Shown here: positions 41,453-50,742 of the stretch, in pieces
Layout: the number at the start of each line of letters is the position of its first letter
How positions within the stretch are numbered: the first letter of the stretch is position 1
Origin: CAVLCC01 sp963661535
GTDB taxonomy: Bacteria > Actinomycetota > Coriobacteriia > Coriobacteriales > CADBOM01
Direction of reading: 5' to 3'
DNA length: 55,379 nt
Assembly (NCBI GenBank): GCA_963661535.1
Contig: CAVLCC010000007.1
Location: forward strand, 1 to 55,379
Position numbers and translations under genes: made by a program
The notes under the pieces: model-generated
Told to the model about the DNA's origin: nothing
The model's database searches: none
What the model saw: only the letters and a program-made list of their open reading frames with translations

Positions 41453-43048
41453 ATGAACGAAGAATATAAAAATCGGTCGGGTAACCATAGCAACTGCTGC
41501 TGCGAATGTAGCGAGTTTCACGTGCGTAGCGGGTACGATGAGCGCAACGAGCATGGCGAACACGGTGCACTTTGCGAATGCACCGAGCATAGCGACCATA
41601 CTGAAATCATCGATCACATAAAAGAAGAATGCGGCATTTTTGGAATTTTTGCTCCCGGTCATGATGTTTCTAAACTTGCATACTTTGGTCTCTTCGCTTT
41701 GCAGCACAGAGGCCAAGAGTCAGCAGGAATAGCTGTTGGAGATGGCTATACAGTAACTTGTATCAAAGACAACGGTCTTGTAACACGAGTGTTTGATGAA
41801 GCGAGTTTATCGTCTCTTACGGGTATGGTTGCAGCTGGACACTGTAGATATTCAACTAGCGGAGGGCATAAGTCGTGGGAAAATGCGCAACCTCATTTAT
41901 CCCTTATAGGGGATAAGGTTATTGCACTTGCGCATAATGGAACGTTGGTAAACACAGACGAGGCACGCCGCCGCCTGATAGACCTAGGCGTAGACTTTAG
42001 AACTCAAACCGATAGCGAAGTTGCAACCAAGTTAATAGGATACTTTACTCAACAGACTTCACACTTGCGTGAGGGTATTAGACAAACAATGAGCCTCTTA
42101 GAGGGCGCATATGCAATGACCCTCATAACAGAAAATTCTCTATATGCATTTAGAGACCCTCATGGAATTAGACCATTAGTTTTGGGCAAACTTCCAGATG
42201 AGGGTGGTTGGATAGTAGCATCAGAAACATGTGCGTTCGACATTATCGGAGCGCAGTATGTGCGAGACATCGAGCCTGGAGAAATTGTTCGCATCAACCA
42301 TGATGGGGTTGTAAGCGAACAAGGGGTGGAAAAAAAGCGTCGAGCATCTTGTATTTTTGAGTATGTTTATTTTGCGCGTCCCGACTCCGTGCTAGACGGA
42401 GCTGGAGTCTATAGAGCAAGAGAGGCCATGGGCAGAAAGCTCTCGCAAGAAGCTCCGGTAGAGGCCGACATTGTAATGGGAGTTCCAGACTCCGGAGTTC
42501 CATCAGCGATAGGATACGCACGGCAGAGCGGTATCACATATTCAGAGGGTGTTACCAAAAACCGCTACATAGGCAGAACCTTTATTCAGCCCACACAAGA
42601 AATGCGCCAGCGTGGTATTCGCCTCAAGCTCAATCCTTTGCCGTATACTTTGCGCAATCGCCGCGTAATTGTTGTGGACGACTCAATAGTGCGTGGCAAC
42701 ACCTCAAAGCAGCTTGTTGCAATGCTAAGAGAGGCCGGAGCTGCAGAGGTTCATATGCGCATTGTTTCGCCACCTGTTTCTTGGCCATGCTTTTATGGGA
42801 TAGATACCGATGTGCAAAGCCAGCTAATCTCTGCAAATATGACTGTGGATGAAATCTGCGAATATATTGGTGCCGATTCGCTTGCTTATCTTTCTGTTGA
42901 GGGTTTAGAGTCTTGTATTTATCCCAACAATCCTGGATTTTGCAAGGCGTGCTTTACGGGTGAATATCCGGTTTTGCTTCCAGACTCACTGGTAAGGAAT
43001 TGCTTTAAACCAGATATGAACCCAACATTTTGGGTGGATGAGGACTAA
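41453..43048 (+). CDS. purF: Amidophosphoribosyltransferase with Cys/His-rich propeptide
   Basis: PurF makes 5-phosphoribosylamine, the first step of purine synthesis. The Ntn glutaminase domain begins at EECGIFGIF; its Cys is the nucleophile exposed by propeptide removal. The phosphoribosyltransferase part has VIVVDDSIVRGNTS. WPCFYG, LESCIYP and FCKAC supply the cysteines of the [4Fe-4S] cluster, as in B. subtilis PurF. From the ATG at 41453 (GGGGAG in front) the propeptide is 59 residues, against about 11 in B. subtilis, and carries many Cys and His. The longer frame from 41351 has no ribosome site. Confidence 0.95.
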   Translation: MNEEYKNRSGNHSNCCCECSEFHVRSGYDERNEHGEHGALCECTEHSDHTEIIDHIKEECGIFGIFAPGHDVSKLAYFGLFALQHRGQESAGIAVGDGYTVTCIKDNGLVTRVFDEASLSSLTGMVAAGHCRYSTSGGHKSWENAQPHLSLIGDKVIALAHNGTLVNTDEARRRLIDLGVDFRTQTDSEVATKLIGYFTQQTSHLREGIRQTMSLLEGAYAMTLITENSLYAFRDPHGIRPLVLGKLPDEGGWIVASETCAFDIIGAQYVRDIEPGEIVRINHDGVVSEQGVEKKRRASCIFEYVYFARPDSVLDGAGVYRAREAMGRKLSQEAPVEADIVMGVPDSGVPSAIGYARQSGITYSEGVTKNRYIGRTFIQPTQEMRQRGIRLKLNPLPYTLRNRRVIVVDDSIVRGNTSKQLVAMLREAGAAEVHMRIVSPPVSWPCFYGIDTDVQSQLISANMTVDEICEYIGADSLAYLSVEGLESCIYPNNPGFCKACFTGEYPVLLPDSLVRNCFKPDMNPTFWVDED

Positions 43049-43499
43049 AGGACTACGATACTGTGAACTTGATGACCTTGCCAAGAGTCAAGAATTACAG
43101 CGAGTAGCGTGAACTACGTCATTTGCAAAGCGTAGTGAACATGACAACATTTGACGTGTTATGGAATGAATTTTGGAAGCCAAATAACGAAAAGGTGACG
43201 CTCAAAAGGTGACGCTCAGCAAGCGACAGAATGCGGGCGTTGATATGATATATGAGGAGCTGTTAACGACAAACTATAGAATTTGAGAGCACAAGCGACC
43301 TGATATAAGACATGCGATGTCTAGCAAAACCTAGAAGCGATATGTATTATATGACATAGCAAAGAACAATAGGTAACACGCTAAGCAAAAAACGATGCAT
43401 GATACTCGCTAAAAAATACAAAACATACGCTAAGCATTTAATAATAAGCAACATACACTAAGTGACAAAAGATAAACAACAATCGAAAGTGTAAGCAAA
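43049..43499. other. Intergenic region between purF and purM with a tandem duplication
   Basis: No gene is seen in this 451-bp gap. At 43190-43217 the 14-mer AAAAGGTGACGCTC occurs twice in perfect tandem. From about 43380 on, degenerate CGCTAAGCA-like words recur several times. I find no purine riboswitch. A promoter for purMN may lie here. Confidence 0.4.
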
Positions 43500-44579
43500 A
43501 TGGACACAACCAAAAACAACGAACACATAACTTATGAAGATGCAGGAGTTAGCACAGCAGAGGGTGCTCGCGCAGTCGACAGAATTAGAGATGCAGTGGC
43601 ATCCACAAATCGACCTGAGGTTATAGGCGAGATCGGAGGATTTGGCGGCCTATTTTCTGCAGCTGCCCTAAAAGACATGCAAGATCCCGTGCTAATTAGC
43701 GGCACAGATGGAGTTGGCACAAAACTTCAACTCGCACAGCGCTTAGGTAAGCATAGCACTGTGGGAATTGACCTCGTGGCAATGTGTGTTAACGATGTTG
43801 TTGTTGCAGGTGCAGAGCCCCTCTTTTTCTTAGACTACATTGCAATAGGACATTTGGAGTCGGACTTTGTGGGTCCAATTGTTGAAGGAATTGCAGAGGG
43901 TTGCAAACAAGCAGGATGTGCGCTTGTTGGCGGGGAGATGGCCGAGCACCCAGGTGTGATGGAACCTCATGACTATGACCTGTCAGGATTTTGCGTAGGC
44001 GTGATTGATAAACCAAAAATGATAGGTCCTGTTAACGTCCAAGTTGGAGACGTGATTGTAGGACTCGCATCGTCTGGAATACATTCAAACGGATACTCTC
44101 TAGTTCGAGCTGCTCTTGCAGATAAACTTTCTGATGACGAGCTAAACGCACCAAACAAAGAGCTTGACGGTCAGTCTATAGGAGATGCTCTTCTAACTCC
44201 AACACGCATCTATGTTAAGCCGCTTCTTTCGGCTTTGCAGGCTGGTTTGCCAGTGCATGCTGCAGCTCATATAACAGGTGGAGGGATTACAGAAAATCTT
44301 GATCGCGCCTTGCCATGCGGACTTAATGCAGAAATAAAACTAGGCAGTTGGGACGAGCCAGCAATAATAAAACTGGTATCCGATGCAGCACAACTCACTT
44401 TAGAAGAAAAGCTCAAAACATTTAACTGCGGAATTGGCATGTGCGTTATCTGCGCACCAGAATCAACAGATGCCGTTGTAGAGCACTTTGCATCTCAAGG
44501 TCAAAAACCCTACATAATTGGCAGTATTGTTAAATCTAACAACACACAAGCCAAAGGCAAAGTTATTTATAAAGATTAA
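43500..44579 (+). CDS. purM: Phosphoribosylformylglycinamidine cyclo-ligase
   Basis: PurM (AIR synthetase) closes the imidazole ring using ATP. The family segments TYEDAGVSTAEGA, SGTDGVGTKLQLA, GIDLVAMCVNDVVV, GGEMAEHPGVM and HITGGGITENL are present. The length of 359 is normal. The ribosome site is weak (GAAAG). It follows purF after a 451-bp gap and is 17 bp before purN. Confidence 0.96.
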   Translation: MDTTKNNEHITYEDAGVSTAEGARAVDRIRDAVASTNRPEVIGEIGGFGGLFSAAALKDMQDPVLISGTDGVGTKLQLAQRLGKHSTVGIDLVAMCVNDVVVAGAEPLFFLDYIAIGHLESDFVGPIVEGIAEGCKQAGCALVGGEMAEHPGVMEPHDYDLSGFCVGVIDKPKMIGPVNVQVGDVIVGLASSGIHSNGYSLVRAALADKLSDDELNAPNKELDGQSIGDALLTPTRIYVKPLLSALQAGLPVHAAAHITGGGITENLDRALPCGLNAEIKLGSWDEPAIIKLVSDAAQLTLEEKLKTFNCGIGMCVICAPESTDAVVEHFASQGQKPYIIGSIVKSNNTQAKGKVIYKD

Positions 44580-44596
44580 ACTGTCAGGAGAAAACT

Positions 44597-45199
44597 ATGA
44601 TAAAGCTTGGGGTTCTTGTATCTGGTGGCGGCACAAATTTGCAAGCAATAATAGATGCAATAGATGCTGAAGAACTCGATGCGCAAATTGTGCTGGTTGT
44701 GTCTTCTAATCCATGCGCGTATGGAATTGAACGAGCCAAGCAAGCTGGCATAAAAACTTTAGTTATGCAAGTTGCAGACTACACAAACCCAAAGGACGCA
44801 GATGCCCAAATTGCGCAAGCCCTAAAAGACGCACAAGCAGACTACGTTGCCATGGCCGGCTACATGCGAATAGTTACTTCAACATTGCTAGACGCTTTTC
44901 CTAACAAGATAATTAACCTGCACCCAGCGCTTTTACCCAGCTTTCCAGGCGCACATGGAATTGCAGACGCATTTAACTATGACGTTAAAATCACGGGAAT
45001 AACTGTGCATTTTGCCAATGAAGAGATGGACGCAGGTCCCATCATTGCTCAACGCGCTATTGAGATTGAACAAAGCGATACGCTGGAGTCTCTCGAAACC
45101 AAAATACACGCGGCAGAACACGAGCTATACCCTCAGGTTTTGCAGCTTATCTCGCAAGGTCGAGTTAGTATTAGCGGGCATCGCGTAAATATTGCTTAG
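44597..45199 (+). CDS. purN: Phosphoribosylglycinamide formyltransferase
   Basis: PurN formylates GAR with 10-formyltetrahydrofolate. It has GVLVSGGGTNLQAIID at the start, the catalytic NLHPALLPSFPGAHG and GITVHFANEEMDAGPII, including the essential Asn, His and Asp. The length of 200 is normal. AGGAGAAAA precedes the ATG, 17 bp after purM, so the two genes are one operon. Confidence 0.97.
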   Translation: MIKLGVLVSGGGTNLQAIIDAIDAEELDAQIVLVVSSNPCAYGIERAKQAGIKTLVMQVADYTNPKDADAQIAQALKDAQADYVAMAGYMRIVTSTLLDAFPNKIINLHPALLPSFPGAHGIADAFNYDVKITGITVHFANEEMDAGPIIAQRAIEIEQSDTLESLETKIHAAEHELYPQVLQLISQGRVSISGHRVNIA

Positions 45200-45218
45200 A
45201 GCTTAGCTAACCCTAGAG

Positions 45219-45236
45219 TTTTGAGAATTCTCAAAA
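45219..45236. terminator. 18-bp perfect palindrome between convergent purN and hydrolase gene
   Basis: TTTTGAGAATTCTCAAAA is its own reverse complement. It lies between the purN stop and the stop of the facing gene. The A/T runs at both ends allow it to act as a weak terminator for both strands. Confidence 0.5.
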
Positions 45237-45273
45237 TAGTCCTCGAGAACTTCGAGAACCCACTTCAGCTCTT

Positions 45274-46341
45274 CTAAATCTTAGACATCTCAGAAGCTAC
45301 TTTGTTATACCAATCAACGGGGGTTTCGTAGTTATATTTGTATGCGGCAGCCATAGTGAGCGTATATCCATAGAGTCTGGCGAGTCCATTAACGTGCTTA
45401 GGAATTGACTCCTCCCAAGAATCCCAATTTACACTTCCCCAGCCCCACGCATTGTAGGTTCTAAAACAGTATCTGCCTTTTGAACTCTCAACCGTAGAGA
45501 TTGCAGGCGACCACCTAGGATCAACACCGTTATCCCAAGCAGCGCTTGCAAAGAGATATCCATATCCTCCAAGCGGCGAGCCATCTAGATAAGCATCAAT
45601 ACGAGGAGCCCATTTATCAACAAACGCTTGCTTGTCCATATTTAGGTCTACATCAGAGTCGTCAACCTCAGCACCACTATCACTAGCAGCTAGAGCACGA
45701 CTTCTCTCAATCGCAGCCTGTTTGGCGGCCTCTTCAGCTGCTTCTTGTGCAGCTCTCTCCTCAGCTTCTTTTGCAGCAGCTGCTTCTGCAGCTGCCTTTT
45801 CAATTGCCTCATCGCGAGCAACTCTTGCTTCATCTAAGGCGGCGCGAGCTTCTTCTTTAGATTTGTCGGCAGCAGCTTTGTCGCTGGTTAGTACTTCTTG
45901 TGTATACTTAAGTTCCTGATAGCGTGCAGATTGGTCGTCAATTATCGACCTCACATTAGACTCATAGCGGTTTAAATATTCTAATGTGCCAAAAAAATCT
46001 CCAACATCATCAGTAGACAAAACAAGATCAATTAAAGAAGAAGTGGAGCGCTGATATCTATACATTGACGAAACCGCCGCGTTGCTTTTATCGCGCTGAT
46101 TGTCAATTTCATCCTCTAGAGCCGCAATTTTGCTTTCACCATCAGCAACTCGCTGATCGAGTTCGCGGGATTTTTCTGATATGTCTTCGTATTTTGAAGC
46201 TGCTGCGTCCATTTTGTCTATTGCAGCTTGAACTTCGTCAGAATCGGCATATGCATAAGGAATAGCCGTTAATATAGATGACATTGCAAGCACAACGCTA
46301 AGTAGTGATGCAATTAAAGCTTGACGTGCAGAAGCAATCAT
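45274..46341 (-). CDS. Secreted coiled-coil protein with lysozyme-like C-terminal domain
   Basis: The protein has a signal peptide to about residue 32 (cleavage after AYA). A long coiled coil (about 35-215) of the PcsB/CwlO type follows, with an Ala/Glu-rich stretch at about 175-215. The C-terminal domain (about 235-355) shows GYLFASAAWDNGVDPRWSPA and STVESSKG, where Glu may be the catalytic acid of a lysozyme-like or glucosaminidase fold. It probably trims peptidoglycan. The gene is convergent with purN and alone on its strand. Confidence 0.75.
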   Translation of the reverse strand: MIASARQALIASLLSVVLAMSSILTAIPYAYADSDEVQAAIDKMDAAASKYEDISEKSRELDQRVADGESKIAALEDEIDNQRDKSNAAVSSMYRYQRSTSSLIDLVLSTDDVGDFFGTLEYLNRYESNVRSIIDDQSARYQELKYTQEVLTSDKAAADKSKEEARAALDEARVARDEAIEKAAAEAAAAKEAEERAAQEAAEEAAKQAAIERSRALAASDSGAEVDDSDVDLNMDKQAFVDKWAPRIDAYLDGSPLGGYGYLFASAAWDNGVDPRWSPAISTVESSKGRYCFRTYNAWGWGSVNWDSWEESIPKHVNGLARLYGYTLTMAAAYKYNYETPVDWYNKVASEMSKI

Positions 46342-46607
46342 ATAAAAACCTATTCTGTCTACTACAATTACCTCGTGAGAAAAAACACGGGTGGCGCTCG
46401 TTTAAAAATGCTAAAAAACCTCGCAGCTTATTTTATGTAGCCAGTTGCGCCCAGTGGCATAATTCTTTTAAAATACGTTCGCAAACATAAGTGCTCAAAA
46501 AATCGCAACGGAGACTAGATTATAATTCTTATAGCAAAAAATATAAAATTGAGAATAGGGGAATATACAAAACCCCAGCTAAAAGCCACAAAAAATTTGG
46601 AGATTAT

Positions 46608-47615
46608 ATGGAGTCGGACAAAAGGCAAGACCAAAATCAAAATGAAATGCATTCAAACACGAGCGCAGCCACAGGCGAAAGCGAGGATGCAAGCACGAAT
46701 GAAGCTACAGACGAATCTGCAAACACATGCGCAAACGCGCATGCAAATAAAAAAACCCGAGAACTCACCGTGTTCATCATTTCAGACTCAGTGGGAGACA
46801 CCGCATCTGCTTTAGTAAACGCAGCCATGAGTCAATTTGCGGGGATAAAAGTTACTATCGAGAGGCTTCCAAAAGTTTCGTCTGCTCAGCAAGTTGCTGA
46901 TTTTGTGCAGCCTCGCGTAGGGGATATCTCTTTTGAAGACAGCGCTACTGGCAAAATTGCTGTTATAACAATAGCCGATCCAAAGCTCTCTAGAGATGTT
47001 TGTGCAAGTGTTACACAATTAGGAGTTGCTTGCGTTGATCTGCTGAGCCCAACTATGTCGGCAATTGCAAAAGCAACAGGCATGACTCCAGCACTTAGGG
47101 CGGGCATAAACAGAACTCTCGATGAGTCGTACTTTAAAAGAATTGAGGCTATGGATTATTCGGTAGATCATGATGATGGACGACTTCCAGAGGAATACAA
47201 AGATGCCGACATAATTTTGATGGGGGTGTCGCGCACTTCAAAAACACCATTGTCTATGTATTTGGCAACTTATGGTTACAAAGTTGCAAACCTTCCTCTA
47301 GCTCCAGGCATGACCCCCCCAAAACAAATTTATGAAGTTGATAGATGGAGAATTTTTGGACTTATGTCTAGCCCCACGGTTTTGTCGGATATTCGGCAAA
47401 GACGTTTAGGACCTGATGGAATGCGCATTGCAAAAAATTATGCAAGCGTTGACTATATTGAGTATGATTTGGATGAAGCTAGAGCATTTATGCGCAAGAT
47501 TGGTTGTATTGTTATTAGAACAGATAACCGAGCTATAGAAGAAACTGCCCAAGAGATTTTGCGTTATTATGAGATGGCTCTGCAAGCCATTGCACTTCAA
47601 AATGAAGAATCTTAA
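46608..47615 (+). CDS. Bifunctional kinase/pyrophosphorylase regulator (PpsR/DUF299 family)
   Basis: Members phosphorylate and dephosphorylate PEP synthase or pyruvate phosphate dikinase, using ADP and phosphate. The domain runs from TVFIISDSVGDTASAL to the C-terminus, with the P-loop-like GVSRTSKTPLS in the middle and YKVANLPLAPG. It begins after an acidic linker rich in Glu, Thr and Asn. The ATG at 46608 is chosen because GGAG lies five nt upstream. No ppdK or ppsA lies in the window. Confidence 0.9.
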   Translation: MESDKRQDQNQNEMHSNTSAATGESEDASTNEATDESANTCANAHANKKTRELTVFIISDSVGDTASALVNAAMSQFAGIKVTIERLPKVSSAQQVADFVQPRVGDISFEDSATGKIAVITIADPKLSRDVCASVTQLGVACVDLLSPTMSAIAKATGMTPALRAGINRTLDESYFKRIEAMDYSVDHDDGRLPEEYKDADIILMGVSRTSKTPLSMYLATYGYKVANLPLAPGMTPPKQIYEVDRWRIFGLMSSPTVLSDIRQRRLGPDGMRIAKNYASVDYIEYDLDEARAFMRKIGCIVIRTDNRAIEETAQEILRYYEMALQAIALQNEES

Positions 47616-47663
47616 AAGTTCGTAGAACTCCCATAGCCTAAATTGCAAGCAAATGCTTAGATG

Positions 47664-47699
47664 CGCAGGTGTTGGAGTTTTTCATACACCTGCGTTTTT
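47664..47699 (+). terminator. Rho-independent terminator after the PpsR-family gene
   Basis: CGCAGGTGT (47664-47672) pairs with ACACCTGCG (47686-47694), followed by TTTTT. It insulates the dnaK promoter region. Confidence 0.88.
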
Positions 47700-47796
47700 G
47701 TGTTGTATTTAGGCTGCCTGTTGTCCATTTTGCTTTGTCTAATAACCCTCACCATCCTCAATCAAAAAAATTTTCAAAAAAATATCAAATAAAGTG

Positions 47797-47825
47797 TTTA
47801 CAACTCTATAAAAAAATCTTATACT
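47797..47825 (+). promoter_or_regulatory. Sigma-A-type promoter of the dnaK operon
   Basis: TTTACA at 47797-47802 and TATACT at 47820-47825 are separated by 17 bp. The transcript would have a leader of about 180 nt containing the inverted repeat CAGATTTT/AAAATCTG (47834-47868). I found no HAIR or CIRCE element near it. Confidence 0.6.
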
Positions 47826-48013
47826 AAGAGACGCAGATTTTATAAGACACATAAATAAAGAAAATCTGACTTGCACACAATGCATAAACTAGCACATAAG
47901 AGTAACGCGATAGCACAAGGGCACAAAAACAAGAGCAACACAAAAACAGTGTGCATACAAATTTGGTAATAATGTTTCGTAAATGCAGGCAACTGCGAAA
48001 GGAGCTGTACAAA

Positions 48014-49924
48014 ATGGGCAAGATTTTAGGAATCGATTTAGGAACAACAAACTCTGCAATGGCTGTTATGGAGGGTGGAGAACCAACCATCATCATTAAC
48101 GCAGAGGGCGACCGCACAACCGCATCCGTCGTTGCATTTAGAGGCGAGGGCGAGCGCGTTGTTGGTCGTGCAGCCAAAAACCAAGCGGTAACAAATCCAG
48201 AAAACACAGTTTCGTCTATCAAACGTTTTATTGGACGCAATTATGGCGAGACCGCATCTGAGCGCGAGACTATCGCATACAAAGTAGTTGATGGTCAAGG
48301 CGGACGTTGCGATGTTTCTGTTGAGGGCAAAGAGTATACCCCAGAAGAAGTTTCGGCAATGATTTTGCAAAAGCTAAAGGCAGATGCAGAAAAATATACC
48401 GGATCAACAATCAATCAAGCTGTAATTACTGTTCCTGCATACTTTAATGATGCACAGCGTCAGGCAACAAAAGATGCAGGCAAAATTGCAGGCCTTGAGG
48501 TTCTAAGAATTATCAACGAGCCAACAGCAGCAGCTTTGGCTTATGGTCTAGATAAGTCTGACAAAGACGAGAAAATCTTGGTATTCGACCTCGGCGGCGG
48601 CACATTTGATGTTTCTGTTCTAGAGATTAGCGAGGGCGTGTTTGAGGTTTTGTCTACAGCTGGCGACAACCACCTTGGTGGCGACGACTGGGATCAACGC
48701 ATAATGAACTGGATTGCCGATAAGTTCCAAGCAGACAACGGCATTGACCTACGTCAAGATAAAATGGCACTTCAACGTTTGCGCGATGCGGCAGAAAAAG
48801 CAAAGATTGAGCTCTCTGCAACACAGCAAGCAAATATTAACTTGCCATTTATCACAGCAGATGCTAGCGGTCCTAAGCACCTCGACTACACACTTAGCCG
48901 TGCTGAGTTTGAAAAGATCACATCAGATTTGCTAGATAGATGCAAAGGTCCTGTTGAGGCAGCCATGAAAGACGCCGGTCTGTCAATGGGCGACGTTGCT
49001 GAGGTCTTGCTAGTGGGCGGTTCAACTCGTATGCCAGCAGTGCAAGAGTTAGCCAAAAAGATCACTGGCAAAGAGCCTAACATGAGCGTTAACCCAGACG
49101 AGGTTGTAGCACTTGGCGCTGCAATTCAAGGCGGTGTTCTGTCGGGCGATGTTGAGGGAATTTTGCTACTCGACGTTACTCCACTTTCACTAGGTGTTGA
49201 AACTATGGGTGGAGTTATGACCAAGATGATTGAGCGCAACTCCACAATACCTACAAGCAAAACAGAGATTTTTTCCACAGCAGCAGATGGACAAACTTCT
49301 GTAGAAATTCACGTTTTGCAAGGTGAGCGTCAGATGGCATCTGGCAATAAGACCCTAGGCAAGTTCCAACTAGTTGGAATACCTTCCGCACCTCGTGGAG
49401 TTCCTCAAATTGAGGTTAAGTTTGACATCGATGCAAATGGCATTGTTAACGTATCGGCTAAAGACCTAGGCACTGGCAAAGAACAGCAAATTACAATCTC
49501 TGGCTCTACAGCGCTAAACGATGACGAGATCGACAAGATGGTCAAAGATGCTGAGTCTCATGCTGCAGAAGATGCAAAACGCAAAGAAGAAGTTGAGGTC
49601 AAGAACAACGCCGACGCATTGGTATATGGAACAGAGAAGACTCTAAATGACCTAGGCGACAAGGTTCCTGCTGATCTTAAGAGCAACATCGAGGCTGCGG
49701 TTGCTGACCTAAAGAGCGCAATTGAAAGCGGAAATGTAGACGACATCAAAACCAAACAATCTGCATTGCAAGAGGCAAGCATGAAACTAGGCGAGATTGC
49801 ATACGCACAAGGTGGAGATGGTGCAGCTGCTGGAGCAGGCAATGCACAAGCTAATGCACAAGCTAGCGGGGATGACACTGTAGAAGCAGACTACGAGGTT
49901 GTAGACGACGATAAGGATGAGTAG
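48014..49924 (+). CDS. dnaK: Chaperone DnaK (Hsp70)
   Basis: DnaK is the ATP-dependent Hsp70 of the cytoplasm. From the ATG at 48014 (AAAGGAG nine nt upstream) it starts MGKILGIDLGTTNSAMAV. The ATPase domain has VFDLGGGTFDVSVLEI and LLVGGSTRMPAV. The substrate-binding domain begins at about 380, and an Asp/Ala/Gly tail ends it (636 residues). An earlier ATG at 47951 lacks homology. It heads dnaK-grpE-dnaJ-hspR-clpB. Confidence 0.98.
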   Translation: MGKILGIDLGTTNSAMAVMEGGEPTIIINAEGDRTTASVVAFRGEGERVVGRAAKNQAVTNPENTVSSIKRFIGRNYGETASERETIAYKVVDGQGGRCDVSVEGKEYTPEEVSAMILQKLKADAEKYTGSTINQAVITVPAYFNDAQRQATKDAGKIAGLEVLRIINEPTAAALAYGLDKSDKDEKILVFDLGGGTFDVSVLEISEGVFEVLSTAGDNHLGGDDWDQRIMNWIADKFQADNGIDLRQDKMALQRLRDAAEKAKIELSATQQANINLPFITADASGPKHLDYTLSRAEFEKITSDLLDRCKGPVEAAMKDAGLSMGDVAEVLLVGGSTRMPAVQELAKKITGKEPNMSVNPDEVVALGAAIQGGVLSGDVEGILLLDVTPLSLGVETMGGVMTKMIERNSTIPTSKTEIFSTAADGQTSVEIHVLQGERQMASGNKTLGKFQLVGIPSAPRGVPQIEVKFDIDANGIVNVSAKDLGTGKEQQITISGSTALNDDEIDKMVKDAESHAAEDAKRKEEVEVKNNADALVYGTEKTLNDLGDKVPADLKSNIEAAVADLKSAIESGNVDDIKTKQSALQEASMKLGEIAYAQGGDGAAAGAGNAQANAQASGDDTVEADYEVVDDDKDE

Positions 49925-49930
49925 AGATGA

Positions 49931-50652
49931 GCGATAAGACAGGTAACGTTTCTGATAACAAAGAAACCGACGTCTCTGCTTGTGAAGATAAGGCAGTTGG
50001 TGAAAAGGCTGAGCAAGACTCAAAAGTAGCTGGAGCAGATGATGGCATGACGGCCGTAGATGCAGCGGAGACAGGCGAAGCAAGTTCGGCAGATGCTGTA
50101 GATGCAGACGCAGACGACGCAGCCAATTCAGCCACCAGCTTACCAACCGACGAGCCCGAACAACAAGGCGAGGAGTGCGCCGAGAAGTCTAGCTCAGACC
50201 TAGGCGCACAACTTGCCGAAATGCAAGATAAATACTTGAGGCTGCAAGCTGAGTGGGATAACTTCCGCAAGCGCACTGCAACCGAAAGAGAGCAAGAGCG
50301 CTCACGTGCAAACGAGCGTTTGGTTAGCAATCTTTTGCAAGTAGTAGACGATATGGAAAGAGCCATCGCAGGCTTTGTTGGCAAAGACGATGACCCAATG
50401 CTAGCTGGCATTAAGGCCGTGTATTCAAAGTTTGTTGATGTTTTAACAAGAGAGGGACTCAAAGCAATAGACCCTCAGCGCGGAGACGCATTTGATATTC
50501 ACAATCATCAAGCTGTGTCTAAGGTTGAGGATATGTCGATGCCCGACGACTCAATTGTTGAGGTATATCAAAAAGGATACATAATGGGCGAGAAAAATTT
50601 GCGTCCAGCAATGGTTGTTGTTAGCAGCGGAGGTCCAAAACGTGAAGACTAA
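49931..50652 (+). CDS. grpE: Nucleotide exchange factor GrpE
   Basis: GrpE releases ADP from DnaK. After an acidic arm of about 95 residues come the family segments MQDKYLRLQAEWDNFRKRT, VVDDMERAIAG, and near the end HQAVSKVEDM and VEVYQKGYIMGEKNLRPAMV, all intact. The ATG follows the dnaK stop by a few bases, so translation is coupled. The arm makes it longer than E. coli GrpE (197). The coordinate of the start is 49927 or a few bases later. Confidence 0.95.
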
Positions 50653-50742
50653 ACTTGAGCATACTCGTGTTAAAGCTACAAACAACCAGCAACTAGAGAA
50701 AAACTTTAGATAGAAATTTATAAAGATAACGAGGTAACAAGT

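Noticed and set aside
47616..48013. HAIR or CIRCE heat-shock operator before dnaK
   Set aside because: Neither CTTGAGT-N7-ACTCAAG nor TTAGCACTC-N9-GAGTGCTAA, nor a close variant, was found by eye.
49863..50462. 199-aa ORF antisense to grpE
   Set aside because: It mirrors the acidic N-terminal arm of grpE, whose family match is clear on the other strand.
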